Source: Serpentinimonas barnesii (GTDB taxonomy: Bacteria > Pseudomonadota > Gammaproteobacteria > Burkholderiales > Burkholderiaceae_C). From it: a DNA stretch of 64,000 nt. The position numbers and the translations under genes were made by a program. How positions within the stretch are numbered: the stretch's first letter is position 1; every line of letters starts with the position of its first letter. The notes under the pieces were generated by a model, which searched no databases, had not been told where the DNA came from, and saw nothing but the letters and a program-made list of their open reading frames with translations. The stretch spans positions 1 to 64,000 of the forward strand of contig NZ_BAWN01000003.1 of assembly GCF_000696225.1 (NCBI RefSeq), read 5' to 3'. This document shows positions 18,571 through 27,497 of the stretch, piece after piece.

Positions 18571-19629
18571 CTATGCCGTTGCGGGGGTGTCGATTTGCGC
18601 CAGCGGCCAGCGCGGCCGCACCGCAAAGCTGTAGCCTTCGCCACGGGAACCCGCAGGCAGCAAACCCGCCTGCCAGCGCATGGCAGCGGCTAGGGCGATC
18701 ATGGCGCCGTTGTCGGTACACAGGTGCAGCTCGGGGTAATGCACGCGCAGCCCTAGGCGCTCGGCAGCGGCATTAAGCTGCTGGCGCAGCCGCCGGTTGG
18801 CCCCTACGCCGCCGGCCACCACCAGCCGCCGCAGCCCGGTTTGTTGCAAGGCGGCAAGCGATTTTTTCACCAGCACCTCGACGATGGCGGCCTCGGTGGC
18901 GGCGGCCAGATCGGCGCGGCGCGCCTCCAGCTCGGGGCCCAGCTTGCGCGCCTGCGTGAGCACGGCGGTTTTTAGGCCCGCAAAAGAAAAATCCAGGTCG
19001 CCACTGTGCAGCAGCGGGCGCGGCAGGGCAAAGGCCGTGGCCTGGCCCTGCTCAGCCAAGCGCGCCAGCGCCGGGCCGCCAGGGTAGCCCAGACCGAGCA
19101 GCTTGGCCGATTTGTCGAAGGCTTCGCCGGCAGCGTCGTCGATGGTCTCGCCCAGCAGGTGGTAGCGCCCCACCGCCTCGACCCGCATGAGCTGCGTGTG
19201 CCCACCCGAGACCAGCAGCGCCACAAATGGAAATTCGGGCGCATCGGCACTCAAGAAGGGCGAGAGCAAATGCCCTTCCAGGTGGTGCACGCCCAGCGTC
19301 GGTTTGCCCAGCGCCGCCGCCAAGCCGCAGGCCACCCCGGCCCCAACCAGCAAGGCACCGGCCAAACCGGGGCCACGCGTAAAAGCCACGCAATCGATCT
19401 GCTCCAGCGCACAGTCGGCTTGCTGCAGCACCTGCTGCATGAGCGGCAGCACGCGCCGGATGTGGTCGCGGCTGGCCAGCTCGGGCACCACGCCGCCATA
19501 CGCCTCGTGCATCTGCACCTGGCTGTGCAGGGCCTGCCCCAGCAGCCGTGGCGGGGCCGCACCCGCGTCGGCCTGCACCAAGGCCACCCCGGTTTCGTCG
19601 CAAGAGCTTTCAATTCCCAATATCCGCAT
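18571..19629 (-). CDS. tsaD: tRNA N6-adenosine threonylcarbamoyltransferase
   Basis: TsaD/Kae1/YgjD (352 residues) transfers threonylcarbamoyl to A37 of tRNAs that read ANN codons, working with TsaB, TsaC and TsaE, which are not in the window. Visible signatures are the N-terminal [14 protein letters not shown], the metal-binding [23 protein letters not shown], and [20 protein letters not shown] near the catalytic site. [13 protein letters not shown] with its metal-binding Asp is near the C-terminus. ATG 19629 was chosen because it starts precisely at the family's M-x-I-L-G-I-E. Confidence 0.96.
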   Translation of the reverse strand: MRILGIESSCDETGVALVQADAGAAPPRLLGQALHSQVQMHEAYGGVVPELASRDHIRRVLPLMQQVLQQADCALEQIDCVAFTRGPGLAGALLVGAGVACGLAAALGKPTLGVHHLEGHLLSPFLSADAPEFPFVALLVSGGHTQLMRVEAVGRYHLLGETIDDAAGEAFDKSAKLLGLGYPGGPALARLAEQGQATAFALPRPLLHSGDLDFSFAGLKTAVLTQARKLGPELEARRADLAAATEAAIVEVLVKKSLAALQQTGLRRLVVAGGVGANRRLRQQLNAAAERLGLRVHYPELHLCTDNGAMIALAAAMRWQAGLLPAGSRGEGYSFAVRPRWPLAQIDTPATA

Positions 19630-19669
19630 GGGATGAGTGTAAGGGAGGGGGCGGCAAGTCGCCCAAGGC

Positions 19670-19695
19670 ATGAAACTTGCTAGCTGAAGTTTCAT
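19670..19695. repeat. Perfect 9-bp inverted repeat between tsaD and nasR
   Basis: ATGAAACTT (19670-19678) is separated from its complement AAGTTTCAT (19687-19695) by the 8-base GCTAGCTG. It sits in the 99-base spacer between two divergent genes, so it could be an operator or an RNA hairpin in the nasR leader. No T-run follows in either direction. Confidence 0.7.
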
Positions 19696-19728
19696 CCACC
19701 CCAAGCACCCTATGGCCACAACCCTTCG

Positions 19729-21018
19729 ATGAATTCCAGTCTTTGCTTCTTGTTGGCCGCTAAGCGCGCCGAGCTGACCGAATTGCAGCGGCTGGCGCAA
19801 AGCATTGCGCTGGCCCGCAGCACCGCCGCGCTGGTGCACGAATTGCAACGCGAACGCGGACTCTCCAACCTGAGCGTGCTCCAAGCCAGCCTGGGGCAGG
19901 CGCCCCTTGAAGCGCAGCTGCAACAGCAAACCCAAGGCACCGACCAGTGGGTGGAGCAATGGCTGCTGGAGTCCGCAGCCCTGATCAACGCCCCATCGCC
20001 GCACGCGGCACAGCTCCTGAGCCGGGTGGCCTATGCGTTGCAAGGGCTCGATGCGCTGGCGCTGCTGCGCTCGCGCGTCGCGGCCAAGGCACTAGGCACC
20101 CACAGCCTGTCAGCCGATTACGCGCGTCTGATCGCCAGCTTGCTGGCGGTGGTGTTCGAAGCCGCCGACCGCGCCAGCGCCCCCGAACTGCTGCGCCCCC
20201 TGGTGGCGCTGTTCAACCTTATGCAGGGCAAAGAGTGGGCCGGCCAAGAGCGCGCTGCGGGCGCCGCCCTGTTCGCCAGCGCGCAGGTGCAAGCGCACGA
20301 ACAGGCGCACCTGATCGATCTGATCGAGGCGCAGCAGCGTTGCCTGGAAGTGTTTGAGTCCTTTGCCAGCGCGGCGCTGCTGCAATTTTGGCAGGAGCGC
20401 CAGCGCCTGCAGCCTCTGGGCGAGCGCAGCCGCTTGCGCCGCTTGCTGCTGCAAGCACCGGCCGGTGGGGCGCTGGAGCCGACACAGAGCGGGGCCTGGT
20501 TTGCCTGCTGCAGCCAGTGCATGGATGAAATGCGCCCGGTTGAAGACCAGTTAACGCAATTTTTGGTGGATCAAGCCGGTGCCTGCATGGCATTGGTGGC
20601 GGCTGAAATCGAACAACTCGAACAGCGCCAGTCCGGCAACTGGGGTGCGGGTGGAGGCCTAGGCAGCGACACGCAGCGCGGCAGCGGCTTTTTCGACGCC
20701 GCATCCGCCGCACCCCCCACCCTCCAGTCCGCACCCACAGGGCTGGCGGGTGGGCTGGAAAAATCGGTGCTCGACCTGGTGCAAGAACAGGGCCAGCGGC
20801 TGCAAGCCGCTGCCGCCGAAATTGAGACGTTGCGCGCCAGCCTGAACGAGCGAAAACTCATCGAGCGCGCCAAGGGCTTGCTGATGGCGCACCAGCAGCT
20901 CGATGAGCCAGCCGCACACAAAACCCTGCGCGAGCTGGCCATGAACCAGAACAAGCGCATGGTCGATGTGGCCGAGGCGGTGCTCTCGATGAGCCACCTG
21001 CTTGCACCACGGCGGTGA
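19729..21018 (+). CDS. nasR: Nitrate/nitrite-responsive antiterminator (NIT domain plus ANTAR)
   Basis: A 429-residue protein with NasR architecture. The N-terminal all-helical NIT (nitrate/nitrite-sensing) domain, about 25-260, has the typical [17 protein letters not shown] segment. A linker follows, then a C-terminal coiled coil and ANTAR RNA-binding domain (about 355-425: [40 protein letters not shown]). In Klebsiella NasR, nitrate or nitrite binding lets ANTAR bind a two-hairpin leader RNA and prevent termination. Matching hairpins and a terminator lie just downstream (21140-21235), before the nrtA-nirB-nasA operon, which strongly supports this role. Confidence 0.92.
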   Translation: MNSSLCFLLAAKRAELTELQRLAQSIALARSTAALVHELQRERGLSNLSVLQASLGQAPLEAQLQQQTQGTDQWVEQWLLESAALINAPSPHAAQLLSRVAYALQGLDALALLRSRVAAKALGTHSLSADYARLIASLLAVVFEAADRASAPELLRPLVALFNLMQGKEWAGQERAAGAALFASAQVQAHEQAHLIDLIEAQQRCLEVFESFASAALLQFWQERQRLQPLGERSRLRRLLLQAPAGGALEPTQSGAWFACCSQCMDEMRPVEDQLTQFLVDQAGACMALVAAEIEQLEQRQSGNWGAGGGLGSDTQRGSGFFDAASAAPPTLQSAPTGLAGGLEKSVLDLVQEQGQRLQAAAAEIETLRASLNERKLIERAKGLLMAHQQLDEPAAHKTLRELAMNQNKRMVDVAEAVLSMSHLLAPRR

Positions 21019-21044
21019 CCGCCTTTGCCCGATTTTGGTGCACC
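21002..21044. promoter_or_regulatory. Possible NtrC-type activator sites upstream of the nas promoter
   Basis: Two GCACC/GGTGC-type palindromes precede the sigma-54 promoter. TTGCACCA...CGGTGACC at 21002-21020 has a good left half and an imperfect right half and overlaps the nasR stop. GGTGCACC at 21037-21044 is a short palindrome. They lie roughly 90-130 bases upstream of the predicted start, a normal distance for NtrC enhancers. Neither is a full match to the consensus. Confidence 0.4.
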
Positions 21045-21103
21045 GGGGCGGCAAATGGGCGCCAAGCCAGCGCCCGCCCCAGACGAACCCCCTAAAACCA
21101 AGC

Positions 21104-21120
21104 TTGGCACGAAAACTGCT
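21104..21120 (+). promoter_or_regulatory. Sigma-54 (-24/-12) promoter of the nas operon
   Basis: TTGGCACGAAAACTGCT has the invariant GG at -24 (21106-21107) and GC at -12 (21118-21119) with the required ten bases between them. It matches TGGCAC-N5-TTGC with one mismatch (CTGC). Transcription should begin near 21131, nine bases before the first leader hairpin. A sigma-54 promoter implies an activator such as NtrC and therefore nitrogen-limitation control. Confidence 0.82.
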
Positions 21121-21139
21121 TGAGTGATGACAAGGGTAA

Positions 21140-21192
21140 GTGCCAATGGCGGCACGAACCCGGCTCGCAGAGCAATACGGACAACGGCGTCC
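21140..21192 (+). promoter_or_regulatory. ANTAR-target leader RNA: two hexaloop hairpins (P1, P2)
   Basis: P1 is GTGCC-AATGGC-GGCAC (21140-21155), a 5-bp stem. P2 is GGAC-AACGGC-GTCC (21179-21192), a 4-bp stem. Each has a six-base loop with A at position 1 and G at position 4, the signature recognised by ANTAR proteins. The loop and 3' arm of P2 are also the 5' arm of the terminator at 21183-21235, so P2 and the terminator exclude each other. The NIT-ANTAR protein encoded upstream is the expected ligand. Confidence 0.85.
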
Positions 21193-21235
21193 CTCCCACC
21201 CCGCTTTCAAGGCGGACCTAGGAGGACGCCGTTTT
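21183..21235 (+). terminator. Conditional intrinsic terminator in the nas leader
   Basis: AACGGCGTCC (21183-21192) pairs perfectly with GGACGCCGTT (21224-21233). A further TCC/GGA extension is possible across one bulged C, and the 3' arm runs into TTTT. It lies 46 bases before the nrtA start, so default termination would block the whole operon. The 5' arm is shared with hairpin P2. Confidence 0.85.
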
Positions 21236-21280
21236 CCATTTGCTGCCGCGCTTCGATTGTTCATTGCTCTAGGAGTAGTC

Positions 21281-22666
21281 ATGCCCCCGTTCGACCTCAG
21301 CCAGACCGAATCCAGCACGGCTGGCACACCAACCCCTAGCGGCCACAGCCCGGCCGCCTGCCACGCGCCCACTGCCGCCGACGCCGCCGCAAGCGCCACC
21401 GCCAGCGCCGTCACCCAGCCCGGGCGCCGCAGCGCGCTGCGCCAGGGCGCCACGCTCGCCGGGGCAGCCCTGCTGGCCCATGCCGGCACCGGCCTGCTGC
21501 CCGGCCTGCGCTCCGTCGTCCATGCCCAAGGCTCCGACCGGCCCGAGATCGAGGAGGTGCGCATCGGCTTCATCCCGCTCACCGACAGCGCCTCCGTCAT
21601 CATGGCCTCGGTGCTGGAGCTGGACCGCAAGCATGGGGTGCGCATCGTCCTGTCCAAGGAAGCCAGTTGGGCCGGTCTGCGCGACAAGCTGCTCAACGGC
21701 GAACTGCACATGGCGCATTCGCTCTATGGACTGATCTACGGGCTGCAACTGGGGCTGGGCGGGCCGCGCACCGATATGTCGGTGCTGATGACGCTCAACC
21801 GCAACGGCCAGGGCATGACGCTGAGCCGCCAACTGGCCGAGCGCGGCGCGGTGGACGTGGGCACGCTGGCGCGGCTGATGGCGCGCGAGCGGCGCGACTA
21901 CACCTTTGCCCAGACCTTCCCGACCGGCACCCACGCCATGTGGCTGTACTACTGGCTGGCCAGCGCCGGCGTCAACGCGCTGCGCGACACCAAGGTCATC
22001 ACTGTGCCGCCGCCGCAGATGGTGGCCAATATGCGCGTCGGCAATATGGACGGATTCTGCGTTGGCGAACCGTGGAACCACCGCGCCATCGTGGACCGCA
22101 TCGGCATCACGGCCGCCAATACGCAGGACGTGTGGCCCGATCATCCCGAGAAAGTGCTGGGCGCGCGCACCGACTTCGTGCGCCGCCACCCCAACACCGC
22201 GCGCGCCGTCATGATGGCGGTGCTCGAAGCCAGCCGCTGGATCGACGCCGGGCTGCAAAACAAAATGCAGATGGCCGAAACCATCGCCGCGCGGCCCTTT
22301 GTTAACACCAGCGTCGATGTGATCCGCGACCGCATTCTGGGGCGCTACCAAAACGGCCTCGGGCGCACCTGGGACGACCCCAAGCACATGAAGTTTTTCG
22401 ACGGCGGCGCGGTGAACTTCCCCTACCTGTCGGACGGCATGTGGTTCCTGACCCAGTTCAAACGCTGGGGCCTGCTGCGCGAGCACCCCAACTACCTGCA
22501 AGTGGCGCAGCAGATCAACCAGATCGAGCTCTACCGCCAGGCCGCCACGCGGCTCAACATCAGCCTGCCGCGCGACCCCCTGCGCAGCAGCACCCTGATG
22601 GATGGCGTGGTCTGGAACGGCCGCGACCCGGCGCGCTACGCCGACAGCTTTGCCATCAAGGCCTAA
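21281..22666 (+). CDS. nrtA: ABC nitrate transporter, substrate-binding protein
   Basis: NrtA/NasF-type binding protein of 461 residues that captures nitrate (possibly nitrite) for the NrtB-NrtD transporter. After a long Ala/Ser/Thr-rich leader, GRRSALRQGATLAGAALLAHAG (split around residues 48-69) has the twin arginine and hydrophobic core of a Tat signal. The mature domain begins IEEVRIGFIPLTDSASVIMA, the standard NrtA/CmpA start, and contains FPTGTHAMWLYYWLASAGVN and GFCVGEPWNHRAI, conserved nitrate-binding segments. Start ATG 21281 follows AGGAG. First gene of the operon controlled by the leader. Confidence 0.92.
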   Translation: MPPFDLSQTESSTAGTPTPSGHSPAACHAPTAADAAASATASAVTQPGRRSALRQGATLAGAALLAHAGTGLLPGLRSVVHAQGSDRPEIEEVRIGFIPLTDSASVIMASVLELDRKHGVRIVLSKEASWAGLRDKLLNGELHMAHSLYGLIYGLQLGLGGPRTDMSVLMTLNRNGQGMTLSRQLAERGAVDVGTLARLMARERRDYTFAQTFPTGTHAMWLYYWLASAGVNALRDTKVITVPPPQMVANMRVGNMDGFCVGEPWNHRAIVDRIGITAANTQDVWPDHPEKVLGARTDFVRRHPNTARAVMMAVLEASRWIDAGLQNKMQMAETIAARPFVNTSVDVIRDRILGRYQNGLGRTWDDPKHMKFFDGGAVNFPYLSDGMWFLTQFKRWGLLREHPNYLQVAQQINQIELYRQAATRLNISLPRDPLRSSTLMDGVVWNGRDPARYADSFAIKA

Positions 22667-22678
22667 GGAGCACCCACC

Positions 22679-23626
22679 ATGGTCAGCGCCGTTTTTCACT
22701 CACCCCGCGACGGGCAGGGCCCCGCCACTCCCACAACGGGCGGCGCGGGCGCCCTACCGGCCCAACCCGCCCGGGCCCACGCCCCAGCCCACAGCAGCCC
22801 AGCGCGCAGCCACCCACCGCGCAGCCGCTCCGCGCGGCGCTTCGAAGCCAGCGAATGGCTGCAACAGGGGCTGCCACCGCTGTTTGGCTTGCTGCTGCTG
22901 ATCGGGCTGTGGCACCTGGCCGCGACCAGCGGCGAAGGCCAGTTCCCGACCCCGTCGGCCACCTGGAGCGCGGCGCTGGTGTTGTTTGCCGACCCCTTCT
23001 TCGTCAACGGCCCCAACGACGTCGGGATCGGCTGGCAGGTGCTCAACTCGCTTGAGCGCGTCGGGCTGGGCTTTGGGCTGGCGGCGCTGGTGGGCATTCC
23101 GCTGGGCTTTCTGATCGGCCGCTCGGTCTTTGCCGGGCGCATGTGCGCGCCGCTGATCAGCCTGTTCAAGCCGGTTTCGCCCTTGGCCTGGTTGCCGATC
23201 GGGCTGCTGGTGTTCCAGGGCACCGAACCGGCGGCGATCTGGACCATCTTCATCTGCTCGATCTGGCCCATGATCATCAACACCGCCGTCGGGGTGCAGC
23301 GGGTGCCGCAGGACTACCTCAACGTGGCGCGGGTGCTCAACCTGAGCGAGTGGACCATCCTGACCAAGATTTTGCTGCCCGCCGTGCTGCCCTACGTGCT
23401 CACCGGGGTGCGGCTGGCCGTGGGCACCGCCTGGCTGGTGATCGTGGCGGCCGAAATGCTCACCGGCGGCGTGGGCATCGGTTTCTGGATCTGGGACGAG
23501 TGGAACAACCTCAACATCACGCACATCATCGTGGCGATTTTCGTCATCGGCCTGGTCGGGCTGCTGCTGGAGTGGGCCCTGGTGCGCATCGCCCGCGCCT
23601 TTACTTTCGAGGAAGTCAAATCATGA
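22679..23626 (+). CDS. nrtB: ABC nitrate transporter, permease
   Basis: NrtB-type permease, 315 residues, of the BPD transporter family. A Pro/Ala-rich N-terminal extension of about 50 residues precedes the first membrane helix (PPLFGLLLLIGLWHLA). The signature NSLERVGLGFGLAALVGIPL and the EAA-like loop LNLSEWTILTKILLPAVLPY, the contact site for the ATPase, are both clear. LAVGTAWLVIVAAEMLTGGV is typical of nitrate/taurine permeases. It starts 12 bases after nrtA and overlaps nrtD by four bases. Inner membrane. Confidence 0.92.
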   Translation: MVSAVFHSPRDGQGPATPTTGGAGALPAQPARAHAPAHSSPARSHPPRSRSARRFEASEWLQQGLPPLFGLLLLIGLWHLAATSGEGQFPTPSATWSAALVLFADPFFVNGPNDVGIGWQVLNSLERVGLGFGLAALVGIPLGFLIGRSVFAGRMCAPLISLFKPVSPLAWLPIGLLVFQGTEPAAIWTIFICSIWPMIINTAVGVQRVPQDYLNVARVLNLSEWTILTKILLPAVLPYVLTGVRLAVGTAWLVIVAAEMLTGGVGIGFWIWDEWNNLNITHIIVAIFVIGLVGLLLEWALVRIARAFTFEEVKS

Positions 23627-24453
23627 ACGAGAGCCACTACATCCAGATCGAAGGCGTGGTGCAGCGCTTTAAAACCCGGCAAGGCGAGTTTGAGGCGCTG
23701 CGCCAGATCGACCTGCGCATCGCCAAAGGCGAGTTCGTGGCCCTGATCGGGCACTCGGGTTGCGGCAAATCCACCCTGCTCAACCTGATCGCCGGCCTGA
23801 GCTCCCCCACCGAAGGCCTGCTGCTGTGCGCCGGGCGCGAGATCGCCGGCCCGGGGCCAGAGCGTGCCGTGGTGTTTCAGAACCACTCCTTGCTGCCGTG
23901 GCTAACCTGCTTTGAGAACGTACACCTCGGCGTCGAGCGCGTTTTCGGCTCGGGCTCGCGCAGCGCCGGGGCCAAGTCGGAGCGCAAAGCCGAACTGGCG
24001 GCGCGCACCCATGCCGCGCTGGAACTGGTGGGCCTGAGCCACGCCGCCCACAAGCGCCCGGGCGAAATCAGCGGTGGCATGAAGCAGCGCGTGGGCATTG
24101 CGCGCGCGCTGGCGATGGAGCCCAAGGTGCTGCTGCTCGACGAGCCCTTCGGCGCGCTCGACGCCCTGACCCGCGCCAAGCTGCAAGACGAACTGCTCGA
24201 CATCGTGGCGCGCACCCACAGCACCGTGGTGATGGTGACGCACGATGTCGATGAGGCGGTGCTGCTGGCCGACCGCATCGTGATGCTCACCAACGGCCCC
24301 TCGGCCACCATCGGCGAGGTGCTGGCGGTGCCGCTGGCGCGCCCACGGCGGCGCGTGGAACTGTCGGAAAACCCGGCTTACCTGCAATGCCGCAAGGCGG
24401 TGATGGACTTTTTGTACACCCGCCAGGCACACGTGGAAAAAGAGGCCGCATGA
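23623..24453 (+). CDS. nrtD: ABC nitrate transporter, ATP-binding protein
   Basis: ABC ATPase of 276 residues, NrtD/NasD type, energising nitrate uptake. Walker A is GHSGCGKST, the Q-loop is VVFQNHSLLPWL, the signature is ISGGMKQRVGIARAL (SGG in place of SGGQ, as in many nitrate/sulfonate ATPases), Walker B is VLLLDEPFGALD, and the switch His is in VMVTHDVDEAV. I placed the start at ATG 23623, which overlaps the nrtB stop; the longer upstream open frame is a shadow of nrtB. It overlaps the nirB start. Confidence 0.93.
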   Translation: MNESHYIQIEGVVQRFKTRQGEFEALRQIDLRIAKGEFVALIGHSGCGKSTLLNLIAGLSSPTEGLLLCAGREIAGPGPERAVVFQNHSLLPWLTCFENVHLGVERVFGSGSRSAGAKSERKAELAARTHAALELVGLSHAAHKRPGEISGGMKQRVGIARALAMEPKVLLLDEPFGALDALTRAKLQDELLDIVARTHSTVVMVTHDVDEAVLLADRIVMLTNGPSATIGEVLAVPLARPRRRVELSENPAYLQCRKAVMDFLYTRQAHVEKEAA

Positions 24454-27014
24454 TGCAACACACTGCCCCGCCCGGCTCAGAGTCCGCCCGCAACGCCCCT
24501 GCCGCCATCCCCCAAACAGCCAGCCAACGGCAAAAGCTGGTGCTGGTGGGCAACGGCATGGCCGGGGTGCGCACGCTCGAAGAGCTGCTCAAGCTCGCGC
24601 CCGATCTGTACGACATCACCGTCTTTGGCACCGAGCCGCACCCCAACTACAACCGCATCCTGCTCTCGCCGGTGCTGGCCGGCGAGCAGACGCCGGACCA
24701 AATCGTCCTGAACGACTGGGACTGGTACCGCCAGCATGGCATCACGCTGCACGCCGGCTGGAGCGTGACCGAGGTGGACCGCACCCGGCGCCTGGTCCAT
24801 GCCAGCGGGCCTGACGGGGCCACGCAGTCGGCCCCCTACGACCGGCTGATTCTGGCCACCGGCTCCAACGCCTTCATGCTGCCCATTCCCGGCCGGGAGC
24901 TGCCCGGTGTGCTCGCCTACCGCGACCTGGCCGACACCCAGGCCATGATCGCGGCCGCCACGCAATACCCGCAAGCGGTGGTGATTGGCGGCGGGCTGCT
25001 GGGGCTGGAAGCGGCCAACGGGCTGATGAAGCGCGGCATGGACGTGACCGTGGTGCACGTGGCCCCGTGGCTGATGGAGCGCCAGCTCGACCAGCGCGCC
25101 GCCGAGCTGTTGCAGCGCTCGCTGCAAGCGCGCGGCCTCAAATTCCTGCTCGGGGCCCAGACCGAGGCCCTGCTGGCCGGTGCCGATGGCCGCGTGGCCG
25201 CCGTGCGCTTCAAGGCCGGCAGCGCGCCCGAGCCGGAAATCCCGGCCCAGCTCGTGGTGATGGCGGTGGGCATCCGCCCCAACACCGCGCTGGCCGAGCG
25301 CATGCGGCTGCACGTGCAGCGCGGCATCGTGGTCTCGGACACGCTGCAAACCGTGACCGACCCGCGCATCTACGCCGTGGGCGAATGCGCCGCGCACCGG
25401 GGCGTGGCCTACGGTCTGGTGGCCCCGCTGTTCGAGCAGGGCAAGGTGCTGGCCAACCACCTGGCGCAGCACGGCATCGCCCGCTACAGCGGCAGCGTGA
25501 CCTCGACCAAGCTCAAGGTCACGGGCATCGACCTGTTCAGCGCCGGCAACTACCTGGGCGGCCCCGGCTGCGAGGAAATCGTGCTCAGCGACCCGACCGC
25601 CCCCAGCGGCGGCGTCTATAAAAAACTGGTGCTGCAAGACGACAAACTGGTCGGCGCCTGCCTCTATGGCGACACGGTCGATGGCAGTTGGTATTTCAAG
25701 CTGCTGCGCGCGGGCCGCCCGGTGGCCGACATCCGCGACAAGCTCATGTTTGGCGAGAGCAATCTGGGCGATGCCGGGCACCAGGGGCACCAAAAGGCGG
25801 CCCAAATGGCCGACAGCGACGAGGTTTGCGGCTGCAACGGCGTCAGCAAAGGGGCCATCTGCAAGGCCATCAAGCGCCAGGGCCTGTTCACCCTCGACGA
25901 AGTGCGCAAACACACCAAGGCCAGCGCCAGTTGCGGCAGTTGCACCGGCCTGGTGGAGCAAATCCTGATGTTCAGCGCCGGTGGCGACTACTCGGCCACG
26001 CCCCAGAAAAAAGCCCTGTGCGGCTGCACCGAGCACAGCCACCAGCAGGTGCGCGACGCCATCCGCGAGCGCAAGCTGCTGCGCATTGCTGACGTGTTCC
26101 AGGCGCTGGACTGGCGCAACCCGAGCGGCTGCGCCACCTGCCGCCCGGCCCTCAACTACTACCTCATCAGCACCTGGCCCAAAGAGGCCCGCGACGACCC
26201 GCAAAGCCGCTTCATCAACGAGCGCAGCCACGCCAACATCCAGAAAGACGGCACCTATTCGGTGATCCCGCGCATGTGGGGCGGCGAGACCACGGCCGAC
26301 GAGCTGCGCCGCATCGCCAACGCGGTGGACAAGTACCAAATCCCCACCGTCAAGGTCACCGGCGGCCAGCGCATCGACTTGCTGGGCGTAAAAAAAGAGG
26401 ACCTGATCAGCGTCTGGAAAGACATCGGCATGCCCAGCGGCCACGCCTACGCCAAGGCGCTGCGCACGGTCAAAACCTGCGTCGGCTCCGAGTGGTGCCG
26501 CATGGGTACGCAAGACAGCACCCAGATGGGCAAAGACCTGGAGCGCGCCTTCTTTGGCATGTACGCGCCGCACAAGGTCAAGTTTGCCGTCAGCGGCTGC
26601 CCGCGCAACTGCGCCGAGGCCGGCATCAAGGACGTGGGCATCATCGGCGTCGAGAGCGGCTGGGAGATGCACATCGCTGGCAATGGTGGCATCAAGACCG
26701 AAGTGGCGCACTTTTTTTGCAAGCTCAAAAGCGCTGCCGAGGTGCTGGAAACCACCGGCGCCTTCATGCAGCTCTACCGGCTCGAAGGCTGGTATCTGGA
26801 GCGCACGGTGCACTTCGTGAGCCGGGTCGGGCTGGACTACGTGAAGCAGCGCATCCTCGACGACCCGGCCGGCCGCCAGGCGCTGTGGCAGCAGTTGCAG
26901 TTTGCGCTCGACGGCGAGCCCGACCCTTGGTTTGAACACGAGCGGGCGCAAGTCGATCTGCGCCAGTTTCAGGCCCTGAACGCAGAGATGGCCCCAAGCC
27001 GGGTGCCGGCCTGA
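24450..27014 (+). CDS. nirB: Assimilatory nitrite reductase [NAD(P)H], large subunit
   Basis: NirB/NasB (854 residues) reduces nitrite to ammonium with NAD(P)H. The order is an FAD/NAD(P)H-binding N-terminal half (LVLVGNGMAGVRTLEELL; VVIGGGLLGLEAANGLMKRG), two BFD-like [2Fe-2S] regions with CGCN...CGSC and CGC...CATC cysteines, and a C-terminal nitrite/sulfite reductase domain. The siroheme-[4Fe-4S] ligands are C677 and C683 (CX5C) plus C717 and C721 (CX3C in GCPRNC). ATG 24450 overlaps nrtD; ATG 24453 is equally possible. The operon also supplies the siroheme precursor enzyme (cobA). Confidence 0.95.
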   Translation: MMQHTAPPGSESARNAPAAIPQTASQRQKLVLVGNGMAGVRTLEELLKLAPDLYDITVFGTEPHPNYNRILLSPVLAGEQTPDQIVLNDWDWYRQHGITLHAGWSVTEVDRTRRLVHASGPDGATQSAPYDRLILATGSNAFMLPIPGRELPGVLAYRDLADTQAMIAAATQYPQAVVIGGGLLGLEAANGLMKRGMDVTVVHVAPWLMERQLDQRAAELLQRSLQARGLKFLLGAQTEALLAGADGRVAAVRFKAGSAPEPEIPAQLVVMAVGIRPNTALAERMRLHVQRGIVVSDTLQTVTDPRIYAVGECAAHRGVAYGLVAPLFEQGKVLANHLAQHGIARYSGSVTSTKLKVTGIDLFSAGNYLGGPGCEEIVLSDPTAPSGGVYKKLVLQDDKLVGACLYGDTVDGSWYFKLLRAGRPVADIRDKLMFGESNLGDAGHQGHQKAAQMADSDEVCGCNGVSKGAICKAIKRQGLFTLDEVRKHTKASASCGSCTGLVEQILMFSAGGDYSATPQKKALCGCTEHSHQQVRDAIRERKLLRIADVFQALDWRNPSGCATCRPALNYYLISTWPKEARDDPQSRFINERSHANIQKDGTYSVIPRMWGGETTADELRRIANAVDKYQIPTVKVTGGQRIDLLGVKKEDLISVWKDIGMPSGHAYAKALRTVKTCVGSEWCRMGTQDSTQMGKDLERAFFGMYAPHKVKFAVSGCPRNCAEAGIKDVGIIGVESGWEMHIAGNGGIKTEVAHFFCKLKSAAEVLETTGAFMQLYRLEGWYLERTVHFVSRVGLDYVKQRILDDPAGRQALWQQLQFALDGEPDPWFEHERAQVDLRQFQALNAEMAPSRVPA

Positions 27015-27058
27015 TCGCGCACCGGCTTCAAGCACCACCCCTTTACCCCGGAGGCCCC

Positions 27059-27487
27059 ATGACCCACTGGATACCCGTTTGCACCGTAGAAGACATCCCC
27101 GCCTTGGGTGCGCGCCGCGTGGCGCGCGAGCACGGGCTGGACGTGGCCGTGTTCAAGGCCGCCGACCAGCGGCTCTTTGCCCTGCTCGACCGCTGCCCGC
27201 ACAAGGGCGGGCCGCTGAGCCAGGGCATCGTGTTTGGGCACAGCGTGGCGTGCCCGCTGCACAACTGGAACATCGCCCTCGACAGCGGCCAGGCCGCCGC
27301 ACCCGACCAAGGTCAGACCCCGCGCTTCGCCCTCAAGGTTGAGCACGGACTGGTGTACCTGGACGCCCACGAGCTCGACACGCTGGCTACCGAGGCCAAG
27401 CGGCCCCTGGCCGGCCCGGCGGCCCGTCTCGATTGCTCTGGGCCGGCCCGCCGTGCTTGCCCCGGCGCGGCCAGCGGTGCCTGCTAA
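27059..27487 (+). CDS. nirD: Nitrite reductase small subunit (Rieske-type)
   Basis: NirD/NasE (142 residues), the Rieske-like small subunit of NADH nitrite reductase. Cluster ligand motifs are CPHKGG and CPLHNW, so unlike the E. coli NirD fold, which has lost its cluster, this one probably holds a [2Fe-2S] centre. WIPVCTVEDIPALGAR is the family N-terminus. The C-terminal ~35 residues (about 108-142) form an Ala/Cys-rich tail beyond the usual domain. It is preceded by a GGAGG ribosome site and lies between nirB and nasA. Confidence 0.9.
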   Translation: MTHWIPVCTVEDIPALGARRVAREHGLDVAVFKAADQRLFALLDRCPHKGGPLSQGIVFGHSVACPLHNWNIALDSGQAAAPDQGQTPRFALKVEHGLVYLDAHELDTLATEAKRPLAGPAARLDCSGPARRACPGAASGAC

Positions 27488-27497
27488 GCGCAAGCCC

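Noticed and set aside
24477-27038. 853-codon minus-strand open frame opposite nirB
   Set aside because: It is antisense to a gene with all cofactor ligands, and its composition (Val/Ala/His/Gln-rich) is that of a reverse-complement shadow.
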